From CATQHW01 sp965243545 (GTDB lineage Bacteria > Spirochaetota > Spirochaetia > SZUA-6 > Bin103): a stretch of DNA of 64,000 nt. Positions 8,825-18,865 of this stretch are shown here, one piece after another. The notes below the pieces were generated by a model that was given only the letters and a program-made list of their open reading frames with translations, was not told where the DNA came from and did no database searches. Each line of letters begins with the position of its first letter. Position 1 is the stretch's first letter. The stretch spans positions 1,240,001 to 1,304,000 of the forward strand of contig OZ251573.1 of the NCBI GenBank assembly GCA_965243545.1, written 5' to 3'. Made by a program: the position numbers and the translations under genes.

Positions 8825-9115
8825 ATGGCCGATCATCTCTACATCGTTGCCTATGACATCGCCGATCCGCGGCGGTGGCGCAAGGTGTTCAAGCTGATGA
8901 ACGCCTACGGGGAGTGGCTCCAGCTCTCGGTGTTCCAGTGCCGGATGAACCGAACCCGCCGGGCGGAACTGCTTGCGCGCCTCGACGGAGTGATAGATCA
9001 TGGCAGCGATCATGTGGTCCTGGTCGACCTTGGCCCGGCAGAGCGCGTGGAGCCGCGCGTCGTGAGCCTGGGGAGGCCGTTCCACCCGGTGCGGCGGGAG
9101 CCGACGATCGTGTGA
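8825..9115 (+). CDS. cas2: Cas2, adaptation complex subunit
   Basis: This 96-aa protein begins MADHLYIVAYDIADPRRWRK and continues VFKLMNAYGEWLQLSVFQC. It is a ferredoxin-like Cas2 with the conserved Asp in YDI and the usual length. Cas2 bridges two Cas1 dimers during spacer integration. It lies 21 nt after the cas4-cas1 stop and directly before the leader and array, so the adaptation genes and the array share orientation. Confidence 0.95.
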   Translation: MADHLYIVAYDIADPRRWRKVFKLMNAYGEWLQLSVFQCRMNRTRRAELLARLDGVIDHGSDHVVLVDLGPAERVEPRVVSLGRPFHPVRREPTIV

Positions 9116-9324
9116 CCGCCCGCCGCCGCATGGCGAGCGCTCCAGTGCCGCCGGGGACGACGGAGAGCGCTCGCGGGCAGCGCAAGGTCTTTGACAACAG
9201 GAACGATACTGTGTACGGTACAGCCGTCGTGTGCGGGATATTGGCGTGTTGCACCACGATCTTCCGCCCAGCTCTCGCGGCCCGGCCGCCTAATCGGCCG
9301 GCTGCGGTGAGTTGGCCGGGGTCC
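9116..9324 (+). promoter_or_regulatory. CRISPR leader with candidate promoter
   Basis: These 209 nt lie between cas2 and the first repeat. The terminal repeat at the far end of the array is degenerate, so this is the leader side. TTGACA at 9191-9196 and TACGGT at 9214-9219 are spaced by 17 nt and could drive pre-crRNA transcription about 100 nt upstream of repeat 1. The central part (9185-9270) is less GC-rich than the flanks, as leaders often are. Confidence 0.65.
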
Positions 9325-12300
9325 GTTACCGGCGGCGAAACCCGCCGGCCTCATTGAAGCCAATTACTCACAGCCCAAGCTCCATCTGGCCTTCCGGGTT
9401 ACCGGCGGCGAAACCCGCCGGCCTCATTGAAGCGTTTATGACATTGCCCGCAATCAATCCCCACTTGATGCGCGTTACCGGCGGCGAAACCCGCCGGCCT
9501 CATTGAAGCCGCGTGGCTTGTCCACGACTTGTCCACGGACATAGAGCGTTACCGGCGGCGAAACCCGCCGGCCTCATTGAAGCGGCGGCGATGCTGCTGC
9601 GCCGTCCCGGAGGCGCGCCGGGTTACCGGCGGCGAAACCCGCCGGCCTCATTGAAGCGCGCGGGCGACCGGGGACGGCGTCATGCGGGTCACCGCGTTAC
9701 CGGCGGCGAAACCCGCCGGCCTCATTGAAGCCTGGACAGCGTCGATGCCGCCGCCCTCGGCGAGATCGAGTTACCGGCGGCGAAACCCGCCGGCCTCATT
9801 GAAGCACACCGGCACTGTAGCACCTTGCCAGCCGGCACGACACGTTACCGGCGGCGAAACCCGCCGGCCTCATTGAAGCGAGTGGATCTCGGTGGCCGGC
9901 GAGACCACGCACGATCTGTTACCGGCGGCGAAACCCGCCGGCCTCATTGAAGCGGACGCGCCGCTGTTCTGCGTGCAGGAGGCGGCCGTGGAGGGACGTT
10001 ACCGGCGGCGAAACCCGCCGGCCTCATTGAAGCGTCGGTGTCCACGATGCCAAGCGCGCCGATAGCATGCGTTACCGGCGGCGAAACCCGCCGGCCTCAT
10101 TGAAGCACGCTGAGCGGTCCGGCATTCGTCCGAGCAGTATTTTGTTACCGGCGGCGAAACCCGCCGGCCTCATTGAAGCACGGCCAGATCGTACCATGCT
10201 ATGGTAGCAGCATGAAGTTACCGGCGGCGAAACCCGCCGGCCTCATTGAAGCGCGCCGCCGAAGCGGAAGCGGAAGCGGCCGCCGGACCCGGTTACCGGC
10301 GGCGAAACCCGCCGGCCTCATTGAAGCCGGGCAACAGCGAGCTGGCCCCGCGTGTTGTCGAGGTTACCGGCGGCGAAACCCGCCGGCCTCATTGAAGCCT
10401 AGCGAAGCTCTGCGCGAATCTAAGGCAAGCCACGAGGGTTACCGGCGGCGAAACCCGCCGGCCTCATTGAAGCGACGAGCACGACCGGCTGTGGATCGAG
10501 GAGGCGCTGGCGAGTTACCGGCGGCGAAACCCGCCGGCCTCATTGAAGCGACTGCGTCCAGCCGAGCGCGCAGCTCAGGATGGTCGGTTACCGGCGGCGA
10601 AACCCGCCGGCCTCATTGAAGCTCTTGGGGTGCCGCGCAAGGCGGCGACCGCGGCAGCAGGTTACCGGCGGCGAAACCCGCCGGCCTCATTGAAGCTGGG
10701 CCAAGCTGGACATGGACATGAAGGCGCCGGCGGGTTACCGGCGGCGAAACCCGCCGGCCTCATTGAAGCGGAGGTGATCCCGAAGCTGAGCAAGCGCGAG
10801 TTCGAGCGGTTACCGGCGGCGAAACCCGCCGGCCTCATTGAAGCAGTAGCGGTACGTCCTACCCAAAGGTCAGCATCCGGGGGTTACCGGCGGCGAAACC
10901 CGCCGGCCTCATTGAAGCGGCATGACTTTCGACCCATCCACCAGGCGGCTTACGGCTGTTACCGGCGGCGAAACCCGCCGGCCTCATTGAAGCAGATCGT
11001 GTATCTCTCTCTCCTCATCGTCACTCACAAGTTACCGGCGGCGAAACCCGCCGGCCTCATTGAAGCGAGGAGAATCACGCGACGATCTCCCGTCTCAAGG
11101 CGACGTTACCGGCGGCGAAACCCGCCGGCCTCATTGAAGCCCGGTGACGTTGACGCTGCCTCCGAAGGTGCCGCCGCCGGGTTACCGGCGGCGAAACCCG
11201 CCGGCCTCATTGAAGCCGCTCGTCCCTGCAGCGCGGGCCGCAGGTGATCTGGTGCGTGTTACCGGCGGCGAAACCCGCCGGCCTCATTGAAGCTCCTTGG
11301 CGGCCCCCTTCGGCACCGGCATCGCCTCCACCGCCGGGTTACCGGCGGCGAAACCCGCCGGCCTCATTGAAGCGTCGAGGTTGACGAGGCGCTGGTTGCC
11401 GCTGGCTCGGCGTTGTTACCGGCGGCGAAACCCGCCGGCCTCATTGAAGCAGCACATCGAGGGCACGCCCGGCTTCGCGGCCGAGTTCCGTTACCGGCGG
11501 CGAAACCCGCCGGCCTCATTGAAGCTTCGAGATGGAGGAGGACGCCTGGCACCACCGCTGGGGTTACCGGCGGCGAAACCCGCCGGCCTCATTGAAGCAT
11601 TTCGGCCGTGCTGGCGCCGAACGTGACCAACGGGTTACCGGCGGCGAAACCCGCCGGCCTCATTGAAGCCTATGCGCGCGGATGGGGGCGGTCGCCGGGG
11701 CGCGCGGCGGTTACCGGCGGCGAAACCCGCCGGCCTCATTGAAGCACCCCGGCCCGTCATGCACCGGCGGGCGCGCTTCCGCCGGGTTACCGGCGGCGAA
11801 ACCCGCCGGCCTCATTGAAGCTCGCTGTCCGTGGCGACCAGGATGCCGTAACCGTTTACGTTACCGGCGGCGAAACCCGCCGGCCTCATTGAAGCCAGGG
11901 CATGATGGCGGTGCTCAAGCCGCTCATCCTGGACGCGTTACCGGCGGCGAAACCCGCCGGCCTCATTGAAGCCTTCGCGGACCGGCCGGCTAGCGCGGTC
12001 GTGGCGCATCAGTTACCGGCGGCGAAACCCGCCGGCCTCATTGAAGCTCGTGGGGCCGACAGACGACGGCGCGACCGAGGGAATGGTTACCGGCGGCGAA
12101 ACCCGCCGGCCTCATTGAAGCTCCTGCTGGCGCCGCATCAGCCACGCCGAGATCAGAAGTTACCGGCGGCGAAACCCGCCGGCCTCATTGAAGCGTCGCC
12201 GAGTACCGGGCCGAGCGGGCGGCCAAGGAGGTTACCGGCGGCGAAACCCGCCGGCCTCATTGAAGCCTGGTCTCCGTCGAACGTCGATCGCCGGCCGCAC

Positions 12301-15300
12301 CGGCCGTTACCGGCGGCGAAACCCGCCGGCCTCATTGAAGCCGGATGCCGTAGCGGCCATCCTCGTGCGAATGGTGGCGTTACCGGCGGCGAAACCCGCC
12401 GGCCTCATTGAAGCTACTCCATCCCGACCTTGACGGCGTACAGCGCCGAGTCGTTACCGGCGGCGAAACCCGCCGGCCTCATTGAAGCCGATCAAGGAAC
12501 CGCACTAATCCGGCACGATACCTATGTTACCGGCGGCGAAACCCGCCGGCCTCATTGAAGCATATTGCCCCAGACCCGGACGATCCACGCCGAGACCGTC
12601 TGTTACCGGCGGCGAAACCCGCCGGCCTCATTGAAGCACGCTCGCCACCAGGCCGCGGCGGCATTCCTTCACGTCCGTTACCGGCGGCGAAACCCGCCGG
12701 CCTCATTGAAGCTCCCCGGCCGGACCGGCGCCGGACACCGGAACCGTAGCGTTACCGGCGGCGAAACCCGCCGGCCTCATTGAAGCGGCCAGCGGCGGCG
12801 GCGTTGTAGCAGGTGTCCGAGCAGTTACCGGCGGCGAAACCCGCCGGCCTCATTGAAGCGGTCCGGGGCGGCCGCAGCGCCGATGCGATGCGCGCGCGGT
12901 TACCGGCGGCGAAACCCGCCGGCCTCATTGAAGCCGCGCACACTGAGACCGTGAGCAATCGGCTGCCCGGCGTGTTACCGGCGGCGAAACCCGCCGGCCT
13001 CATTGAAGCACCGAGCCTGCAACCTCGAACAGCGGGATGCTCTCTGCGTTACCGGCGGCGAAACCCGCCGGCCTCATTGAAGCTGGGTAAATGTGGTATG
13101 ATAGACTCACAAGGAGACAGAGTTACCGGCGGCGAAACCCGCCGGCCTCATTGAAGCCGATGGACGAATTCAAGTCGCGAATGCGCGAGCGCGGCGTTAC
13201 CGGCGGCGAAACCCGCCGGCCTCATTGAAGCACGTCGATCTCACGCGCCGCCTCGGCCAGCTTCGCACGTTACCGGCGGCGAAACCCGCCGGCCTCATTG
13301 AAGCGTTGCTGATCTGTGTATCAACCTCCCTGGTCATGTTTCTGTTACCGGCGGCGAAACCCGCCGGCCTCATTGAAGCATGCCGGCGCCGCCGATGAAC
13401 GGCAGCATGAAGAACGAGTTACCGGCGGCGAAACCCGCCGGCCTCATTGAAGCCCAGCCGGCCAGGTGCGCCAGCCCTTGCGCATAGGCCACGTTACCGG
13501 CGGCGAAACCCGCCGGCCTCATTGAAGCCTCTTCGCCATCCGCTTGCAAGACGCCGCCTGCCGATACGTTACCGGCGGCGAAACCCGCCGGCCTCATTGA
13601 AGCGGCGGCCCCGCCATCTTAGCACGTGCGATACGCTTCGTTACCGGCGGCGAAACCCGCCGGCCTCATTGAAGCGCGTGTGGACGCGGCCGCACCGGCC
13701 GCGCGGCGCCGGCCGTTACCGGCGGCGAAACCCGCCGGCCTCATTGAAGCGAGACGTATCAACACCTCTCCTTCGATCCACTGGCCGCTGTTACCGGCGG
13801 CGAAACCCGCCGGCCTCATTGAAGCCATCGCTGTACGCTCGAATGTGCGTAGCCGGTCGTGGACGTTACCGGCGGCGAAACCCGCCGGCCTCATTGAAGC
13901 AGGATGGCGATCGCGGACGCTGAGGAGATCGGGGCGATCGTTACCGGCGGCGAAACCCGCCGGCCTCATTGAAGCGCCCCGGAACCGGTCATCGACCGCC
14001 CGGCGCCGCCGCAAGTTACCGGCGGCGAAACCCGCCGGCCTCATTGAAGCAGGAGCGGGCCGATACGGTCACCGACCTGACCGGGGACATGTTACCGGCG
14101 GCGAAACCCGCCGGCCTCATTGAAGCATCCAGTAGACGGTGTTGGTCTCCTGGTCGGAGATCAGCGTTACCGGCGGCGAAACCCGCCGGCCTCATTGAAG
14201 CATCCAGTAGACGGTGTTGGTCTCCTGGTCGGAGATCAGCGTTACCGGCGGCGAAACCCGCCGGCCTCATTGAAGCTCCTTGCCGGTCAAGCGAGTCACC
14301 TGCGACCGCGCCGTTACCGGCGGCGAAACCCGCCGGCCTCATTGAAGCCTGGACTGCCGGAGGGAGACCGTCAGCGCGCTGGCCGGTTACCGGCGGCGAA
14401 ACCCGCCGGCCTCATTGAAGCTCAACATCGTGGCGTTCGACGGCGATACGCCGCGGCGTTACCGGCGGCGAAACCCGCCGGCCTCATTGAAGCTCGCACA
14501 CGCCCGCCGCCGCGGCCAGAGCGGCGACGTTACCGGCGGCGAAACCCGCCGGCCTCATTGAAGCGTGGCGCGCAGCAGGTAGGTGGACACCTGGTAGGCT
14601 GGTTACCGGCGGCGAAACCCGCCGGCCTCATTGAAGCTCAACATCGTGGCGTTCGACGGCGATACGCCGCGGCGTTACCGGCGGCGAAACCCGCCGGCCT
14701 CATTGAAGCTCGGCGCTAGCGGCGCCGGACAGGATCCGGCACGCGAAGTTACCGGCGGCGAAACCCGCCGGCCTCATTGAAGCAGTGACACATGGGTATG
14801 CACCGGGCGACACATGGGTATGCAGTTACCGGCGGCGAAACCCGCCGGCCTCATTGAAGCATCTCACGTTGCTATGTCAACCGTAAGGGTGGTACGTGTG
14901 TTACCGGCGGCGAAACCCGCCGGCCTCATTGAAGCTACGAGTCCGCGCCTTCGGGCACATCCGTCTTGATCGGGTTACCGGCGGCGAAACCCGCCGGCCT
15001 CATTGAAGCAAGGACATGCCGGCGTCCAAGGCGATGTCGTTTGTCGCCTAGTTACCGGCGGCGAAACCCGCCGGCCTCATTGAAGCCTGATGGAGGAGCG
15101 GCTATTCGGCGCTTTCGGTGAAGTTACCGGCGGCGAAACCCGCCGGCCTCATTGAAGCCTGTTCGGCAACGGCTGGATGACGTGCCCGGACCGATGGTTA
15201 CCGGCGGCGAAACCCGCCGGCCTCATTGAAGCACCAGCACCAGGTCGCCCGGCTGCGCGCCGATGCGGTCGTTACCGGCGGCGAAACCCGCCGGCCTCAT

Positions 15301-16805
15301 TGAAGCACGCCATGACGGGCCGGCGGAAGCGCGCCCGCGGTCGCGTTACCGGCGGCGAAACCCGCCGGCCTCATTGAAGCCGGGGCGCGCTAGCGCAGTG
15401 CGCTCATGAACGCGCCATCGTTACCGGCGGCGAAACCCGCCGGCCTCATTGAAGCACGCGCCGCTCGGCCGCGCTTCCGTTCGTCATGCCAGGGAGTTAC
15501 CGGCGGCGAAACCCGCCGGCCTCATTGAAGCCAGTGTCTTCGGCCGCGCCGTCCAGCCGCGCAGCGCCGCTGGTGTGTTACCGGCGGCGAAACCCGCCGG
15601 CCTCATTGAAGCGACCTTGCTGTAGCTGAGGTCGGTGCCCCAGCGTCCGAGTTACCGGCGGCGAAACCCGCCGGCCTCATTGAAGCGGCGACTACCTGTC
15701 TCTGCCCGTCGGCGTCGACGAGTTACCGGCGGCGAAACCCGCCGGCCTCATTGAAGCGACGAGGCGATCAACGCGGAGTCGTACCCGGTCGAGTTACCGG
15801 CGGCGAAACCCGCCGGCCTCATTGAAGCTAACGGCTGTAACGGTTGTAACGCCACTTCCATTCTCGTTACCGGCGGCGAAACCCGCCGGCCTCATTGAAG
15901 CGAGGACAACGACGTTGCGGGCCGCAAGCGCACCGCGTTACCGGCGGCGAAACCCGCCGGCCTCATTGAAGCGAGCGGCGTTCCTTCTCGGCGCGCGCCT
16001 CGATCAGCGGTTACCGGCGGCGAAACCCGCCGGCCTCATTGAAGCTCTGCGAGGACGCGGAAGCGGTGTCGGATGTTGAGGTTGGTTACCGGCGGCGAAA
16101 CCCGCCGGCCTCATTGAAGCACCGACATGACCGACGACCCCTTCGCGCGGACGGGCTGCGTTACCGGCGGCGAAACCCGCCGGCCTCATTGAAGCCCACG
16201 AGGCACAGGTATCTCTATCTCAGACGACCCAGAGTTACCGGCGGCGAAACCCGCCGGCCTCATTGAAGCCCTGACGGCGGAGAAGGCCAGGAGAGCGGCT
16301 TGACGGCGTTACCGGCGGCGAAACCCGCCGGCCTCATTGAAGCCCGGGTTCGTGCACCGTCAGCGTCCACGGCTCCGGGCCGCGTTACCGGCGGCGAAAC
16401 CCGCCGGCCTCATTGAAGCTTGAAAAGGGGGGATCAGATTGACCGCCAACGACCGGTTACCGGCGGCGAAACCCGCCGGCCTCATTGAAGCGTCCAGTAG
16501 CTCGCCGGAAGCGCTGATGGCCTGCACGGCGACGATCTCGTTACCGGCGGCGAAACCCGCCGGCCTCATTGAAGCCGCAGCCCGCGCGCTGCGTCGTCGA
16601 TCAGCAGGTCATCGCTGCGTTACCGGCGGCGAAACCCGCCGGCCTCATTGAAGCGAGAGCGTAGTCACGGCTCGGCCGCCGGCGCTGGCGGCGCGTTACC
16701 GGCGGCGAAACCCGCCGGCCTCATTGAAGCTCGTCCAGGTCGAGCACGCCGTTCGCGCATCCGACGTAGGTTACCGGCGGCGAAACCCGCCGGCCTCATT
16801 GACCG
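9325..16805 (+). CRISPR. Type I-G CRISPR array, 101 repeats and 100 spacers
   Basis: I counted 101 copies of a 36-nt repeat, starting GTTACCGGCGGCGAAAC and ending CGGCCTCATTGAAGC. All looked identical except the last, at 16770-16805, whose final three bases differ (ATTGACCG instead of ATTGAAGC). Spacers range from 35 to 48 nt and most are 36-40 nt. The repeat holds a hairpin: CCGGCGG, loop CGAAAC, CCGCCGG. ATTGAAGC at the 3' end matches the conserved 3' handle of many type I repeats and, with the decayed 3' copy, sets the direction of transcription as plus, away from cas2. Two spacers occur twice (see findings). Peptide-like frames across the array are artefacts of the repeat. The count may be off by one. 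Confidence 0.99.
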
Positions 16806-16861
16806 GTGCCAAGCGGGGGTCGGGATTGACCGACGGAGGCAGCGTCTCCACCATTCCGGGC

Positions 16862-17531
16862 ATGACAAACGCAGACATCTTCTGGCCATCGTCGCGGTAG
16901 CGCTGGCCGCCTGTGATCAGACGATGCCGACAGCCAGCGGCCCCGTCACGCCCGCGAGCCCGGGCACCGCGCCCGTCGCGCCGGCAGCCGAGCCGCCCGG
17001 GCTGCGCGCCGAGACGCTAATCGTCGCCATCGTCGCCGCCGCCGACCACGTGAAACTGTCGGCGGAGCCGCCCGGCAGCGGCGTAGCGGCCTCAGTGGGA
17101 ACCCCGGAGAACCTATCCCCAGGCCCGCCGGTCGCAATTTGGCGGTTGCGCAGCACGGAGAACGTATCGACCTCACCCTGACATTCCCCGATTCGTTTGA
17201 GCATGAGAGTTCAAGCAACCTGCCCTTCGAAAGCTGGACCTACCAAGTGGCGCACGCCAGCATCACGGCCGACCTGCTTACGGACGGCGCCATCGTCACG
17301 TCGTACAGCACTGACGGCGGTTCCACATGGACGTTCGGTCCGGTCAACGAGTGGACATACTCAATTGTCTACCGCTACCGAGAACCGGCCGCCGGTTCGT
17401 CAGCTGGTACGCTGGTCGTGGTAATTGCGTCCGCGATCGGTGGACAGCAACGCGCGTCCGCCGAAATCGCCCGCCACCTGAGCGGCAACCGGTCGATGAT
17501 GATCCGATTCTGGATGGTGAGGGATACCTGA
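16862..17531 (+). pseudogene. Frameshifted copy of the adjacent lipoprotein gene
   Basis: This region is a decayed paralogue of the gene at 17704-18384. Both begin ATGACAAA, then read LLAIVAVALAACDQ (here) or LLAVAAASLAAALAACDQ (intact copy). Both share PGLR-(A/T)-ETLIVAIVA, and both end MIRFWMVRDT or LIRFFIITDQ. In this copy the ATG at 16862 is out of frame with the signal peptide (one base lost just after ATGACA). A second shift near 17140-17180 separates the N-terminal half from the C-terminal half (SFEHESSSNLPFESWTYQV to the stop at 17531). The copy lies only 56 nt after the last CRISPR repeat. It is probably non-functional. Confidence 0.7.
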
Positions 17532-17703
17532 TTACGGGCGGCTACTGCCGGATCATGCTTCACCACGCCCGCACGACGCGGGCTGGATTTCTCGCCGCTG
17601 AGACGTACGGCTTCGGGGAGCATCGGCCGGCTTCCGCCGCCAGACCAGTGCGCGCATCGCGTTGAGCTTGACCGGCGGGGCGGCGGCAGCCCAACATGCC
17701 GGC

Positions 17704-18384
17704 ATGACAAAGGAAAAGCATCCCCTTCTTCTGGCCGTCGCCGCCGCCTCGCTCGCGGCCGCGCTGGCCGCCTGTGACCAAGCGCCGGCAGCCGGCGGCC
17801 CTGCCGTCGCGCCTGGCGCGCCGTCTCCGGAGCCGGCCGCGCCGGCAGCCGAGCAGCCCGGGCTGCGCACCGAGACGCTGATCGTCGCCATCGTCGCCGA
17901 TGAAGACGATGCGAGTCTGGCCGCCACTCCGGCCGCAAGGGCCGACCGCTCCGCCGCGACTCAGACCAACGTCACCGCCACCACCACGCTCAAGTTCCCG
18001 TCCGACTTCGGTACGCCGGTCCGGCATCGCTCCGGGACGTTGTCGTTCGAATATGACTTCGCCACGCAGCTGCCCCACGCCGGCATCACCCAGGCGGTGA
18101 TCGACCGCGGCGGCATCATCCCCTGGGCAAGCGTCAACGGCGGGGCCAGCTGGCACGCCGGCGGCTTCGATCTCGGCGGTCAGCTCAAGCTCCGCTTCGA
18201 GTACCGCGCCGGCGACGCCGAAGAACAAGGGTCCAGCGGCTCGGTCACCATCACCCTGGCAGCCATTGGCCTCAGCCCAACAGATCACACCGAACTCGGC
18301 GCACAGCATGCCGTCAGTCTTGTGCGTGCTTATCTGCAGTCCAATCCGCTGCTGATTCGGTTCTTCATCATCACCGATCAATAG
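17704..18384 (+). CDS. Predicted lipoprotein of unknown function (226 aa)
   Basis: The N-terminus is MTKEKHPLLLAVAAASLAAA followed by LAAC, a signal peptide with a lipobox, so the mature protein would be anchored through Cys near residue 23. A Pro/Ala/Gly-rich linker follows, then a conserved block PGLRTETLIVAIVA, and a C-terminal domain rich in beta-strand-like and aromatic residues (SGTLSFEYDFATQLPHAGIT, WASVNGGASWHAGGFDLGG). I do not recognise the family. The start ATG at 17704 is chosen because it gives a proper signal peptide. A decayed tandem copy lies just upstream. No partner gene is evident. Confidence 0.7.
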   Translation: MTKEKHPLLLAVAAASLAAALAACDQAPAAGGPAVAPGAPSPEPAAPAAEQPGLRTETLIVAIVADEDDASLAATPAARADRSAATQTNVTATTTLKFPSDFGTPVRHRSGTLSFEYDFATQLPHAGITQAVIDRGGIIPWASVNGGASWHAGGFDLGGQLKLRFEYRAGDAEEQGSSGSVTITLAAIGLSPTDHTELGAQHAVSLVRAYLQSNPLLIRFFIITDQ

Positions 18385-18557
18385 CCGGGCGCGTACGGAA
18401 CCCACATTCTCCGGCGACTGGCAAGGCTTTGCTGAGAAATTGGTACTCGCTCGAATCGGTTGACGGCGACCGACAACGCGAGTACTATTCGCTCCGTGTC
18501 CGGGGTGCGCGTTTCCAAAGCGCCGGTGATCGGAATCGGGCACCCTGGTCGGATGTG

Positions 18558-18842
18558 ATGCACTCGCTAGTCGATGAACATCGCGCCGAGATTCTCGCCA
18601 TCGCCAAGCGTCACGGTCTACGCGACGTACGGGTGTTCGGGTCCATGGCGCGGGGCGATGCGGGTGATGGCAGCGACGTCGACCTGCTGGTGACGCTTCC
18701 GCCTGAGAAAACGGGGCTGGCGCTCGGCGGAATGCTCATGGACGTGCAAACGCTGCTGAACCGCCGGGTGGACGTGGTCACCGAGAAGAGCCTCCATCCT
18801 CTGATCCGGGACCGCGTGCTACGGGAGGCGGAGCCACTGTGA
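18558..18842 (+). CDS. MntA-like minimal nucleotidyltransferase (orphan antitoxin)
   Basis: This 94-aa protein has the Pol-beta nucleotidyltransferase signature GSMARGDAGDGSDVDLLVTL (GSxARG, then DxD) at about residues 30-50, with a third acidic position in RRVDVV. Such minimal nucleotidyltransferases usually serve as antitoxins that modify a HEPN-domain RNase encoded next to them. Here no HEPN gene follows: the next gene is convergent and ends 24 nt downstream. A longer in-frame start exists upstream, but ATG at 18558 fits the family length. Confidence 0.78.
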   Translation: MHSLVDEHRAEILAIAKRHGLRDVRVFGSMARGDAGDGSDVDLLVTLPPEKTGLALGGMLMDVQTLLNRRVDVVTEKSLHPLIRDRVLREAEPL

Positions 18843-18865
18843 CCGCGGCGCCGGGTCTCATCGTC

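Noticed and set aside
7355..9085. 576-aa minus-strand frame over cas4-cas1
   Set aside because: Compositionally a shadow (rich in Arg, Gln, His and Val) of the intact plus-strand adaptation gene.
16492..16539. Unusually long 48-nt spacer as a decayed repeat unit
   Set aside because: Both flanking repeats are intact and the extra bases show no repeat similarity; it is simply a long spacer.
9312..16889. Many open frames with repeated peptides such as LPAAKPAGLIEA, YRRRNPPASLK and MRPAGFAAGN on both strands
   Set aside because: They are translations of the CRISPR repeat in different frames, not proteins.
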